Part shown: piece by piece, positions 20,640 through 28,657 of the stretch
Numbering within the stretch: the first letter of the stretch is position 1
Layout of the letters: each line of letters starts with the position of its first letter
Source of the DNA: Rhodococcus erythropolis NBRC 15567
GTDB taxonomy: Bacteria; Actinomycetota; Actinomycetes; Mycobacteriales; Mycobacteriaceae
Assembly: GCF_001552595.1 (NCBI RefSeq)
Contig: NZ_BCRM01000010.1
Location: 62,001-126,000, forward strand
Length of the DNA: 64,000 bases
Reading direction: 5' to 3'
Program-made: the position numbers and the translations under genes
The notes under the pieces: generated by a model
The model's database searches: none
Told to the model about the DNA's origin: nothing
What the model saw: the letters and a program-made list of their open reading frames with translations, nothing else

Positions 20640-21128
20640 ATGGCAGCTACACACAAGAGTAGACCGTGGTTCCTGAGAATTTTCGGCACGAAGATTCCGA
20701 CGCCGCTCGACGCGGCGCGGTCGGATCTGGTCGTCGTTGCCGAGGGCTTCGACGACGCCGAGGCGAGTTCGACCGCTCTCGAACGTGCCGGCTCCACCGA
20801 GCCGGAGTTTCGGGCGGAGTCCGAAGTGGTTCTGCGGCACCATCTCGACCTGCCGGAGGACTCGGTTGCCGATGCCGAGAACATCGTCGCTCAGGACGGA
20901 TATGTGCGAGGCTCGAGTCGGCCCGAGGACGTGACTCAGGCGGTCGAGAATTCGGTTCGCGTCATCTTTGAGCGTGTCCAAATCCTTGACGCCCTGCATT
21001 GCTCCCAGGAGCGATCACGAATGGCCGGTCTGGCGCAGCGACTCGGTGGTTCCGTCGCCGGGTGGGACGCGCTCCAGCCCCCGATTCTTGCGGAGGCGAC
21101 GCCCAAACGTGGTCGCCGAAAGACCTGA
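20640..21128 (+). CDS. Conserved protein resembling RNase E inhibitor RraB
   Basis: 162 residues, no signal peptide or membrane helix. Start chosen at ATG 20640 because a -10 element ends 6 nt upstream. The middle and C-terminal blocks look like RraB: alternating acidic segments, [22 protein letters not shown], a stretch that lines up with the RraB HHF...A...GY region, and [20 protein letters not shown], which lines up with its ...ALAEKYGVDYDGWGT... end. The match is by eye and weak at the N-terminus, so a plain hypothetical protein is the fallback. Divergent from the ctaE-qcrCAB operon and upstream of trpD. Confidence 0.55.
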   Translation: MAATHKSRPWFLRIFGTKIPTPLDAARSDLVVVAEGFDDAEASSTALERAGSTEPEFRAESEVVLRHHLDLPEDSVADAENIVAQDGYVRGSSRPEDVTQAVENSVRVIFERVQILDALHCSQERSRMAGLAQRLGGSVAGWDALQPPILAEATPKRGRRKT

Positions 21129-21254
21129 GCGGCCCTATTCGGTTCCCTTGCTACCTCACTGACTAGGCTGCGAGGGTCATCGGCAGCACAAAATGGCAGC
21201 ACGAAACGACAGCTCGAAATCCAGCCCACATGAACGACAGGGGACCAAGGCACT

Positions 21255-22346
21255 ATGGCCGGCACCGACGCATCCAACGCCGTGAACGTCGATTCGAGTG
21301 CAGTGGTGCGGTCGTGGCCGATGATTCTCGGTCTGCTCACGGACGGCAGTGACCTGTCGGAAGCCGACAGTCGGTGGGCGATGGGCGAGATCATGTCGGA
21401 CAATGCCACTTCCGCTCAGATCGCCGCTTTCGGCGTCGGGCTGAAGATGAAGGGCGAAACCCCCGCGGAGTTGGAAGGGCTCGCCGGCGCCATGCTCGAA
21501 CACTCCCGGCGCGTGCCGGTCGATTCCGACGTCGTCGACATCGTCGGCACGGGTGGCGACCGCTCCAACACGGTCAACATCTCGACGATGGCCTCGATCG
21601 TGGTTGCCGCGTCCGGTGTGCGAGTTGTCAAGCACGGCAACCGCGCTGCTTCGTCCAAGAGCGGTGGCGCAGACGTGCTCGAGGCGCTCGGCGTTCGCAT
21701 CAACCTCGGCCCGGAGCAGGTTGCGAGGTGCGTCGAAGAGGTCGGCATCGGCTTTTGTTTCGCGCCGGTCTTCCATCCCGCACTGCGCTTTGCGGCGGTG
21801 CCTCGCAAGGAAATCGGCATCCCGACGGCATTCAACGTGCTCGGTCCACTGACCAATCCGGCTCGTCCGCGTGCCGGGCTGATCGGGTGCGCATTTCCGA
21901 AGCTGATCTCGGTCGTCGCGGGAGTCCTTGCGCAGCGCGGTAATTCGGCGTTGGTGGTGCGTGGAGACGACGGACTCGACGAACTGACCACATCGACGAC
22001 TTCGACGGTTCACATCGTCGGCGGTGGAAGTGTGCGAACTGTCACGCTGGATCCGCGCGACCTCGGAATCGACCGCGTTCCTCTCGAAGAGTTGCGCGGA
22101 GGAGACGCCGAATTCAACGCCACCGTCGCCCGAACGCTGCTTTCCGGACAGAAGGGGCCGGTCCGGGACGCGGTCTTGCTGAACGCGGGAGCGGCCATCG
22201 CGGCGTTCAACGGTGTCGGTGACGATCTCGAGGGTGCGATCTCCGCCGGGATGACTGCAGCCGCTGCCGCGATCGACAGCGGCGCCGGCGCTGAACTGCT
22301 TCACAAGTGGGCGGCACTCACCGCCGAACTGGCCGACCAAGCCTGA
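21255..22346 (+). CDS. trpD: Anthranilate phosphoribosyltransferase
   Basis: Second step of tryptophan synthesis: anthranilate plus PRPP gives phosphoribosyl-anthranilate. 363 residues. [20 protein letters not shown] near residue 95 is the PRPP-binding glycine loop, followed by [21 protein letters not shown] and FAPVFHPAL with [19 protein letters not shown]. These are diagnostic. AGGGGACCAAGGCACT precedes the ATG. It is alone, away from the other trp genes, as in mycobacteria (Rv2192c, beside ctaE). The first 15 residues are variable. Confidence 0.97.
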   Translation: MAGTDASNAVNVDSSAVVRSWPMILGLLTDGSDLSEADSRWAMGEIMSDNATSAQIAAFGVGLKMKGETPAELEGLAGAMLEHSRRVPVDSDVVDIVGTGGDRSNTVNISTMASIVVAASGVRVVKHGNRAASSKSGGADVLEALGVRINLGPEQVARCVEEVGIGFCFAPVFHPALRFAAVPRKEIGIPTAFNVLGPLTNPARPRAGLIGCAFPKLISVVAGVLAQRGNSALVVRGDDGLDELTTSTTSTVHIVGGGSVRTVTLDPRDLGIDRVPLEELRGGDAEFNATVARTLLSGQKGPVRDAVLLNAGAAIAAFNGVGDDLEGAISAGMTAAAAAIDSGAGAELLHKWAALTAELADQA

Positions 22347-22354
22347 TCGACGAG

Positions 22355-22630
22355 CTACTCGCCCAGCGAGAAACCGGCCTCGACGTCTGCGCTGGAGAAT
22401 GACTGGAAGGCGATGTGTGTGGCGGTTCGGAGAACGCCGGGCACCTTGTTGATTCCTCCGGTGACCACGTCGGCGATCTGAGCGTGGTCACGTACCTTCA
22501 CGATGGCGATCAAGTCGACGTCACCTGCGCACGAGTAGACCTCCGTCACTCCGGACAGGTCGGCGACGGCCTGCGCGGTTTCCGGGATCCGAGCGGACTC
22601 GGCGTGAATCATGACGATGGCGTTGATCAT
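22355..22630 (-). CDS. Stand-alone Lrp/AsnC ligand-binding (RAM) domain protein
   Basis: 91 residues consisting only of the Lrp/AsnC effector-binding domain: MINAIVMIHAESARIPETAQAV, GVTEVYSCAGDVDLIAIVKVRD and INKVPGVLRTATHIAFQSF. It has no HTH, so it is not a DNA-binding regulator on its own; such proteins form octamers or mix with full-length Lrp proteins and bind amino acids. GAGGAG 4 nt before the ATG is a strong ribosome-binding site. Convergent with trpD with only 8 bp between stops. An aromatic amino acid ligand would suit the neighbour, but this is inference. Confidence 0.88.
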   Translation of the reverse strand: MINAIVMIHAESARIPETAQAVADLSGVTEVYSCAGDVDLIAIVKVRDHAQIADVVTGGINKVPGVLRTATHIAFQSFSSADVEAGFSLGE

Positions 22631-22708
22631 TTCTCTCCTCGATTTCCCGGTGGGTTGTGATGACCCGGTGGTTTCGATCGAGCTTAGGGGTGCCGCTCCG
22701 TCGTTACG

Positions 22709-24499
22709 TCATCGATGTTCGGATTCGGTACCGGCCCGCGCGAGTCGGCACCAGGCTTCCCACTTGCCGGCGCCGCCCGCAGGTTCGACGTAGCCGGATG
22801 TCGCCGACACGATTCGGACACCGTCCGATGCGAGCCACCGTGCGATCAGGCCCAGTTCTTCGGGTGACGCGCCGCGGAACGGTGCGTCGTCCGGTAGGAC
22901 GGTTTCGGCTGCCGCGGTGATGGCGTCGACGACGGGCATCGGGTGAGTTCCACGTCTGGCGAGCCCGGCGGACGCGAGACGTCCGGAACGGATCACCGAC
23001 AGCTCCCAGCCGCCGTCCCCGGTGGGACGGGCGAGAATCAGTTGTTCGATCGCCGCGACTGCTGCAAGTCGCTGAGTGCGCCGCACTGCGGTAGAGACTG
23101 CGACCGTTCGGTCACGCAGACGAGCAGCATTCTCGAACAACGCGTGTTCGGACAGCTCGTCTATTCGCGCCTGCATTTGTTGGAGGGGAGCGTCGTTGGT
23201 TCCCCGGAAGAATCCACGCACAGTCTCAGGGGCGGCCGCGTAGTCCTGCGCAGTGAGTTCCGGTGCCCAGGAGGCGGGACACGCCCCCAGTTCGCGAGCG
23301 GGGCAGTCAGGGCCGTGAACGGCGCCGCGCCCGAGACGTTTGGTGCACGTGCGTAGGCGGCTGAACTCTGCGACGGTGTCGGCGACTTCGACTGCGTCGC
23401 CGCGAGAGGTGAACGGGCCGATCGAATCGGCCGTAGGCGTGCGAACCACGGACAGTCTGGGAAACGCCTCGTCGGTGAGAGTGATCCACCATCCTCTTTT
23501 GGGGAATTTGGAGCGACGGTTGTACGGGGGTGCATGCGCGCTCAGTAGTCGTAGTTCACGCACCCCTGCCTCGAGCGCATGGGCGCACTCGACGTGGTCC
23601 ACACGGGTGGCGAGCGCGACCATTTCCTTCATCCGGCCGCGGGTCTCCGAACCGGTGAAGTAGTTGCGGACGCGGCGTCGAAGGTCGGTAGCAGTTCCTA
23701 TATAGAGGGCTTCGTCCGAAGGGCCTCGGAAAAGGTAGACACCCGGGCTTCGCGGCAGGTTTGCGGCGAAGGACCGTTTTGCGCGCTGATGTGAGGAAAT
23801 GTTGGGCAGGTAGTCGACGAGTTCGCTGTAACTGTGGACGCCTTGGTTCCCGACTCTGTCGATCAACCCGTGTAGGACGTCGACGGTCGCACGCGCGTCG
23901 TCGAGCGCGCGGTGCGTCGGTTGGGTGGTCACCTGGAAGAGATGGGCGAGTGCGGAGAGTTTGACCGAAGGCGCCTCGTCGCGGGTGAGCACGCGTCTGG
24001 CGAGCTTCACAGTGCACAGCACACGGAACGACGGCCACGGGCGTGCGCTGCGTGACGCCGCTGCTTTCAGGAAGCCGATGTCGAAGGGCGCGTTGTGTGC
24101 CACCAGCACCGCGCCCTCGGCGAATTCGAGAAAAGCGGGTAGGACACGTTCGATGGGAGGTGCGCCGATCAGCATGGCGGTGGTGATTCCGGTCAGTTCG
24201 ACGATGTACGGCGGAATCGATCGGCCGGGATCGACGAGTGTTGCCATTTCACCGAGCACTTCGCCACCGCGGATCTTGACGGCGCCGATCTCGGTGATGG
24301 AGTCCTGGTCGGCGCTTCCACCTGTGGTCTCGAGGTCGACGACGACAAACGTCGTTTCGCTCAGCGGTGTGTCCAGCTCGTCGAAGCTCAGTTGCCGCCC
24401 GACGTCGAACTTCTCCCCGTCGGAGAACGGGGACGGAGACGGAAATTCTCGGGCCGAGGCGGGACTCACACCGCAGACAGTAGAAGGACCCCCCGACAC
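22709..24499 (-). CDS. DnaQ-like DEDD exonuclease fused to UvrC-type GIY-YIG nuclease
   Basis: 596 residues from GTG 24499; GTG 24469 is possible and neither has a good ribosome-binding site. Residues about 45-210 are a 3'-5' exonuclease: [10 protein letters not shown] (Exo I), [11 protein letters not shown] (Exo II) and [14 protein letters not shown] (Exo III). Residues about 240-330 are a GIY-YIG nuclease: [20 protein letters not shown], then [21 protein letters not shown] and the C-terminal part resemble the UvrC Cys region, but no HhH tail of full UvrC is seen, as in Cho. This is the Rv2191-type protein. A role in DNA repair or end trimming is likely; the exact substrate is unknown. Confidence 0.88.
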   Translation of the reverse strand: MSGGPSTVCGVSPASAREFPSPSPFSDGEKFDVGRQLSFDELDTPLSETTFVVVDLETTGGSADQDSITEIGAVKIRGGEVLGEMATLVDPGRSIPPYIVELTGITTAMLIGAPPIERVLPAFLEFAEGAVLVAHNAPFDIGFLKAAASRSARPWPSFRVLCTVKLARRVLTRDEAPSVKLSALAHLFQVTTQPTHRALDDARATVDVLHGLIDRVGNQGVHSYSELVDYLPNISSHQRAKRSFAANLPRSPGVYLFRGPSDEALYIGTATDLRRRVRNYFTGSETRGRMKEMVALATRVDHVECAHALEAGVRELRLLSAHAPPYNRRSKFPKRGWWITLTDEAFPRLSVVRTPTADSIGPFTSRGDAVEVADTVAEFSRLRTCTKRLGRGAVHGPDCPARELGACPASWAPELTAQDYAAAPETVRGFFRGTNDAPLQQMQARIDELSEHALFENAARLRDRTVAVSTAVRRTQRLAAVAAIEQLILARPTGDGGWELSVIRSGRLASAGLARRGTHPMPVVDAITAAAETVLPDDAPFRGASPEELGLIARWLASDGVRIVSATSGYVEPAGGAGKWEAWCRLARAGTESEHR

Positions 24500-24937
24500 G
24501 AATTCGAGAGTGCATACGCGGAACCCGGCTCACTCCGACTTCCATTGGGAAAGCAACGGATTGACCCCCGACAAAAGTACGAGAGACGAGGATCACACTT
24601 GCGGTGGGAACTCGCGAATGCGGACTCCTACCTACTTACCGGTAGGGCGATTCGTGAGGGTGTTGCTACGGCGATCAGTCGCCGAAACCGCCTGATTGAT
24701 CGAAACGGGTTCTAGTTTCAAGTAATCGGCGTTGAACTGCATGGAAGATCGGATTGTCGGGTTTGGTGACCCTTGCCAGTGGGTAGCAAGCGCAGGTTTG
24801 CGGGCCAGGTGAGCCTCGCCGAACAGACCTGTTGTTATCTCTTCGTGACCCGTCCGGCGTATCGCGGGCGCGGCAGCATGATTTCCGGCGAATCGGGCGC
24901 GATTGTCACGAAGCGGTCGACATCGTCGCGATCATTT

Positions 24938-24954
24938 CGTAACCTTCCTGAGAC
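24938..24954 (+). promoter_or_regulatory. CGTAACCTT-N3-GAGAC element, copy 1
   Basis: 17-bp element that recurs with only the three central bases changed at 25946-25962, before the second NlpC/P60 gene. It sits about 45 bp before the riboswitch, in promoter range. GTAAC resembles a half-site of MtrA-type response regulators; this assignment is a guess. Confidence 0.5.
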
Positions 24955-24999
24955 CTAACGAAGTCTTGCCGGACCAAACGGGACCGGCATCGTCAGGAA

Positions 25000-25154
25000 C
25001 CGCCTAATCGGGATCTCCGCGAGGAACCCGAACCGGGAACCCAAGTTTCCACTGGGGTGAATCCCGCCTGGGGTGCAGCACGCATGATCGCTGCGGACCA
25101 CGCGGGTAGGGCTGATCTTCCCAGCCCGAACCCGTCAGCTAACTCGGTCGGCGG
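25000..25154 (+). ncRNA. Cyclic di-AMP riboswitch (ydaO/yuaA leader)
   Basis: The conserved ydaO blocks appear in order: CCGCCTAATC, GGGAACCCAA, TGGGGTGAAT, a variable stem, AGGGCTGATC, and CCCGAACCCGTCAGCTAACT, closed by CCGCC (25000-25004) pairing with GGCGG (25150-25154). This is a known c-di-AMP-sensing class often found before cell-wall hydrolase genes in actinobacteria. No intrinsic terminator follows; the coding start is 30 nt downstream with GGAG at 25170-25173, so control of translation initiation is more likely than attenuation. CACCCC at 25174-25179 can pair with the conserved GGGGTG. Confidence 0.93.
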
Positions 25155-25183
25155 ATGAATGGAAGAAATGGAGCACCCCTTAA

Positions 25184-25741
25184 GTGGCGTCACAGAGTTT
25201 CAAGCGTTCAGCGCAGTTGGCAGTAGCCGGCGCGCTCGCAGTCGGAGCATTTGCTGCAACCGCTGCACCTGCCTCGGCAGACCCCATCACCATCCCCGGC
25301 GTCGGCACCTTCGAGGTTCCGGGCGTTTCTATTCCTCAGTTGCCGGTCATCCCGGGCATCACCGACATCGCACCGGCCGCTCCGGCCGCTCCCATCTCCA
25401 GTGTTGGTGAGCAGGCAGTTCGCGCCGCAGAGAGCAAGCTGGGCTCCCCGTACGTGTACGGCGCATCGGGCCCGGACGCATTCGACTGCTCCGGTCTGGT
25501 CCAGTGGGCATACAAGCAGGCTGGTCTGAACCTGCCTCGCACGAGCTACGACCAGGCCGCAGCCGGCGTTGCCGTTTCACAGTCCGATCTTCAGGTCGGC
25601 GACGTGATCTCCTTCTACGGCGGATCGCACTCGGGCATCTACGCCGGCAACGGCAATGTCATCCACGCGTCGACCGCTGGTCAGCCCGTGAAGCTCGCAC
25701 CGGTGTCCTCGATGCCGTACGACGGTGCTCGCCGTTACTGA
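25184..25741 (+). CDS. Secreted NlpC/P60 peptidoglycan endopeptidase (short form)
   Basis: 185 residues from GTG 25184. A Sec signal peptide (about 1-30, ending near ASA-DP) is followed by a short Pro/Ile-rich linker and an NlpC/P60 domain (about 70-185). The catalytic Cys is in DAFDCSGLVQWAY, His in GSHSGIYAG and the third polar residue in NVIHAST. Such enzymes cut the D-Glu to meso-DAP bond of wall peptides outside the membrane. Expression is controlled by the c-di-AMP riboswitch just upstream and probably by the shared promoter element. There is no coiled coil or wall-binding domain, so access may rely on a partner such as the next gene's product. Confidence 0.93.
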   Translation: MASQSFKRSAQLAVAGALAVGAFAATAAPASADPITIPGVGTFEVPGVSIPQLPVIPGITDIAPAAPAAPISSVGEQAVRAAESKLGSPYVYGASGPDAFDCSGLVQWAYKQAGLNLPRTSYDQAAAGVAVSQSDLQVGDVISFYGGSHSGIYAGNGNVIHASTAGQPVKLAPVSSMPYDGARRY

Positions 25742-25833
25742 TTTCTGAACACGCTCGACGGCTGTCTCCGGTAGACGGTCGGAACGATCCGCCGCTGCAA
25801 GGCGGCGGAGCTCGGGGGAGCTCCGGATCTTCG

Positions 25834-25870
25834 AATGTGGGCCTCGAATCTTTGATTCGAGGCCCACATT
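25834..25870 (+). terminator. Rho-independent terminator of the first NlpC/P60 gene
   Basis: 17-bp perfect stem (AATGTGGGCCTCGAATC and its complement), loop TTT, followed by TTCGTTTCG. Confidence 0.9.
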
Positions 25871-25945
25871 TTCGTTTCGCGACAATTCGCCCGGTACTTC
25901 ACCCCGACACGCCTACCGGCGAGTAGACACAAACGTATGCCGTTC

Positions 25946-25962
25946 CGTAACCTTATCGAGAC
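25946..25962 (+). promoter_or_regulatory. CGTAACCTT-N3-GAGAC element, copy 2
   Basis: Same 17-bp element as at 24938-24954 with central ATC instead of CCT. It lies about 20 bp before a possible -10 (TACTGT, 25982-25987), so it could cover or abut the -35 region of the second hydrolase promoter. Confidence 0.5.
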
Positions 25963-26065
25963 ATTGCGCGGCCGAGACAGGTACTGTGGATAGTTGACAG
26001 CCAGCTAACAGATCGTCGACCGGTCCCGGTCGACGTCGCTTCACCGAGACGGAGAGTTGCATTCC

Positions 26066-27118
26066 GTGGTTTCATCGAAAAACAACAGTCGAGTACGCGC
26101 CGCATTGACAGTGGGAGTGCTGGCGTTCGGACTCGTCGCAGGGCCTTCGATGCAGGCCGGTGCCGACCCCGTCATCACCAACCCCACCGAGGCGCTCGAC
26201 AAGCTCGGTGAACTCTCCCGGGTATCCGAGCAGACCAACGAAGCGCTGCACAACGCACAGATCGACCTCGACGCGAAGCTGGCGGTCGCGAATGATGCGG
26301 ACGCGCGTTCGGCAGCCGATCAGGGTCTTCTCGACGCGGCTTCGGCACGTGTCGCCGAGTTCGCTCCGGCGGTAAACCGTATTGCCACAGCGAATTACCA
26401 GGGTGCGCGGACCAATCGCCTCTTTGCGTTGATGGTGAGCGACTCGCCGCAGCAGTTGCTCGATCAGATGTCCGCGCTGGACGTGATTTCCAACGACGCG
26501 GCAGTGCAGGTCTCACAGTTCAACCAAGCCACTGCCGAAGCGCGTGCCGCCTCGGAAGCATCGAAGCGTTCGGCCGAAGAAGCGCGGACCGCCGCCGATC
26601 AAGCCCGCGCACTCAGTGACGATTTGCAGCGCAAGCAGAGTGAATTGCAGACGCAGATCGCCGACGTGACCAAAGCTTTCCAGAGCCTCACCGACGCCGA
26701 GCGTAACCAACTGAGCGGTACGCCATTCCCGCCGGACGTCGATCTCAGCAAAATTCTAGCTAACTTGACGCCTGGTTCGGGTGCTGCTGCTCTGCAGGCA
26801 GGCCTCACGCGGATCGGTGACCCGTATGTCTGGGGCGCGACCGGCCCGAACGAGTTCGACTGCTCAGGTCTGGTCGTATGGGCCTACAAGCAAATCGGGA
26901 AGACTCTGCCGCGTTCGAGCCAGGCGCAGGCGCAGGGCGGCGTACCGGTGTCGAGGGACCAACTACAGCCCGGTGACGTCGTGACTTTCTACAGCGACAA
27001 CTCGCATGTCGGTATCTACGCCGGCGACGGAAACATTCTGCATGCGTCGACGTTCGGCGTACCGGTGAAGGTTCAGTCGATGGCAGGCATGGAGTTCTCC
27101 ACTGCGCGTCGTTACTGA
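26066..27118 (+). CDS. Secreted NlpC/P60 peptidoglycan endopeptidase with coiled coil (RipA/Rv2190c-like)
   Basis: 350 residues from GTG 26066, with GGAGAG 9 nt upstream (TTG 26057 is too close to it). Signal peptide about 1-35, ending near MQAGAD. Residues about 40-235 are Ala/Gln/Glu-rich helices likely to form a coiled coil, as in RipA and Rv2190c. Then comes the NlpC/P60 domain (about 240-350) with Cys in NEFDCSGLVVWAY, His in NSHVGIYAG and NILHAST. The coiled coil is known in related enzymes to restrain the active site and bind regulators. It shares a promoter element with the preceding gene but has a plain hairpin leader and no riboswitch. Confidence 0.93.
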   Translation: MVSSKNNSRVRAALTVGVLAFGLVAGPSMQAGADPVITNPTEALDKLGELSRVSEQTNEALHNAQIDLDAKLAVANDADARSAADQGLLDAASARVAEFAPAVNRIATANYQGARTNRLFALMVSDSPQQLLDQMSALDVISNDAAVQVSQFNQATAEARAASEASKRSAEEARTAADQARALSDDLQRKQSELQTQIADVTKAFQSLTDAERNQLSGTPFPPDVDLSKILANLTPGSGAAALQAGLTRIGDPYVWGATGPNEFDCSGLVVWAYKQIGKTLPRSSQAQAQGGVPVSRDQLQPGDVVTFYSDNSHVGIYAGDGNILHASTFGVPVKVQSMAGMEFSTARRY

Positions 27119-27179
27119 CGGCTTGCTGCGCCCGAGCGGCGTGTGGCCAGCCGCCGTGAAGCGTCGAGTCGAGTTCTCC

Positions 27180-27185
27180 TACACT
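27180..27185 (+). promoter_or_regulatory. -10 hexamer of the HELMH metalloprotease gene, predicted leaderless
   Basis: TACACT ends 7 nt before GTG 27193; there is no ribosome-binding site. Confidence 0.5.
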
Positions 27186-27192
27186 CGGCACC

Positions 27193-28551
27193 GTGCCGAC
27201 TGAACCGATGACGACGCCCGACGTCGGCGCAGATCGACCACGCCGTTGGGAGTATCCAGCCCTCGTGGCGCTCGGCGTTGCCGTGGTGCTCGTTCTAGGG
27301 TTGACGATCTTCCTGACGAACAGGTCCGATTCCGACGAAAATGCGGCCAGTGAGCAGGACGCCGAACGCACCGCGCAGGTACAAGCATTTCTCGATGCAT
27401 GGGCTGCGGCGCAGATGTCCGACGATCCGTCGGGGCTGGCGAAGTTCGTCGACAGTGCTGCGGCACCCGGTGTGCTCGAAGCGGAAGTTCGGCGAGCCAC
27501 CGCTGCGGGAGCGCTCGATTTCTCCGACTGGGGATACGAGATTCCCAGCGGCGGCCTGACACCGGCGCCGCGAACCGGTGCACCGGACGGAGACGTCGAG
27601 GTCTGGAATGCACAGGTTCTGTTGCGCTACGCCCTCGACGGCGTTGACGCATTGCCCACTCGCAAGGCAGTGTCCATGACGCTCGCGAAACGCGGAGATC
27701 AGTGGTCGGTTCTTGCGGACGGGTCGATCGTCGGACTGGACGGAGCCCGAACGGCGGGCGAATCCTGGAACGGCCCTTGGGACTTCGGGCCGCTGGCCGT
27801 CGCCGAAAATGCCGCGGGCAATGCACTCGTGATCGGTCACCCGGGTCAGCAGGCGTTCGTCGACGCTTTGGCGGCCGATGTGGACTCAGCCATCGAGAAC
27901 ACGACGCAGTTGTGGGGGCCGTGGTGGTCCGAGCGCGCGGTGCTCATGGTGGCGGGGTCCGCGGAGGAGTTCACCGCACTGGTCGGCTCCCATCACGACG
28001 GCGCTTCGATTGCCGCAGTGTCGGTCGCGGATGCAACGGCGGACGGGTCTTCCGACGTGAGCGGCCAGCGGGTGGTCTTCTCGCCTGCCGCGGCTTCGAG
28101 GCTGACCGACATCACCAGGCGAACGGTGTTGCGCCACGAGCTCATGCACATAGCCGCCCGATCGAAAACCCGTGACGGGTCGCCGATGTGGGTGTTGGAA
28201 GGGTTCGCCGAATACGCGGGAAATCGTGGATCCTCGCGGGCCTGGGGTGAGATCGCGCCGACTCTGGCAGCAGCGGTCCGCTCCGGCGATACTCCGACAG
28301 AGTTTCCGGACGACACACAGTTCGGCGGTGTCCCGGTCGTGAGTTCACTGGCGTACGAATCGGCGTGGTCTATCAACGCGTATATCGCTGATCGATTCGG
28401 CGAGGCGAAGCTGACCGACCTCTTTCGCGCCCTCGCCTCCGGAAAGATGACGGCCGAAGACCTCGACTCGCGGATCCGAGCGGTCCTCGGCGTCGGAACC
28501 GAGGAACTGCGAGTCGGCTGGGTCGACTGGACCAACAGCCATCTGGGCTGA
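27193..28551 (+). CDS. Membrane-anchored HExxH (gluzincin-like) metalloprotease
   Basis: 452 residues from GTG 27193. One N-terminal membrane helix (about 25-42) anchors an extracellular protein. Residues about 55-180 resemble an NTF2-like or MecA-type fold by eye (QAFLDAWAAAQMSDDPSGLAKF). The C-terminal half holds RRTVLRHELMHIAARS near residue 317, a zinc HExxH site, and WVLEGFAEYAG about 24 residues later, whose Glu fits the third gluzincin ligand. Position matches Rv2189c, usually called hypothetical. Lying between wall hydrolases and a mannosyltransferase gene, it may process an envelope protein; its target is unknown. Confidence 0.82.
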   Translation: MPTEPMTTPDVGADRPRRWEYPALVALGVAVVLVLGLTIFLTNRSDSDENAASEQDAERTAQVQAFLDAWAAAQMSDDPSGLAKFVDSAAAPGVLEAEVRRATAAGALDFSDWGYEIPSGGLTPAPRTGAPDGDVEVWNAQVLLRYALDGVDALPTRKAVSMTLAKRGDQWSVLADGSIVGLDGARTAGESWNGPWDFGPLAVAENAAGNALVIGHPGQQAFVDALAADVDSAIENTTQLWGPWWSERAVLMVAGSAEEFTALVGSHHDGASIAAVSVADATADGSSDVSGQRVVFSPAAASRLTDITRRTVLRHELMHIAARSKTRDGSPMWVLEGFAEYAGNRGSSRAWGEIAPTLAAAVRSGDTPTEFPDDTQFGGVPVVSSLAYESAWSINAYIADRFGEAKLTDLFRALASGKMTAEDLDSRIRAVLGVGTEELRVGWVDWTNSHLG

Positions 28552-28645
28552 GCGGTTTGCGGCTGGACGTTCGACTCGGCGAGGTGAGCTTCGCAAGTCT
28601 CGAAGCACTGCGTGCCCTTGTCACGACTCCAAGCACAGCGTGCCC

Positions 28646-28651
28646 TACGGT
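28646..28651 (+). promoter_or_regulatory. -10 hexamer of pimB, predicted leaderless
   Basis: TACGGT ends 6 nt before ATG 28658. GGTGG overlaps it but is too close to the ATG to act as a usual ribosome-binding site. Confidence 0.45.
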
Positions 28652-28657
28652 GGACGG

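Larger units (their letters stand above)
24500..25183. other. Long intergenic region before the first NlpC/P60 gene
   Basis: 684 bp without a credible gene. From left to right: the upstream region of the exonuclease gene; a 9-bp inverted repeat CTTCGTGAC / GTCACGAAG at 24841-24849 and 24905-24913; the element CGTAACCTTCCTGAGAC at 24938-24954; then the cyclic-di-AMP riboswitch and the ribosome-binding region. About 24600-24840 shows nothing I can name. Confidence 0.6.
25742..26065. other. Intergenic region between the two NlpC/P60 genes
   Basis: 324 bp. It holds the terminator of the first gene (25834-25870), the shared promoter element copy 2 (25946-25962), a possible -10 TACTGT at 25982-25987, and a 10-bp stem hairpin (26014-26035, CGTCGACCGG and its complement) in the predicted leader of the second gene. 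No riboswitch is visible here. Confidence 0.55.

Noticed and set aside
20513..20884. A 5' extension of ctaE adding over 120 residues
   Set aside because: The extension has no membrane-protein features and covers the divergent promoter and start of the RraB-like gene; subunit III normally begins at the GTG used here.
24773..24958. A 61-codon frame between the exonuclease gene and the riboswitch
   Set aside because: No ribosome-binding site, no -10 at the right distance, basic low-information sequence, and its end runs through the shared promoter element.
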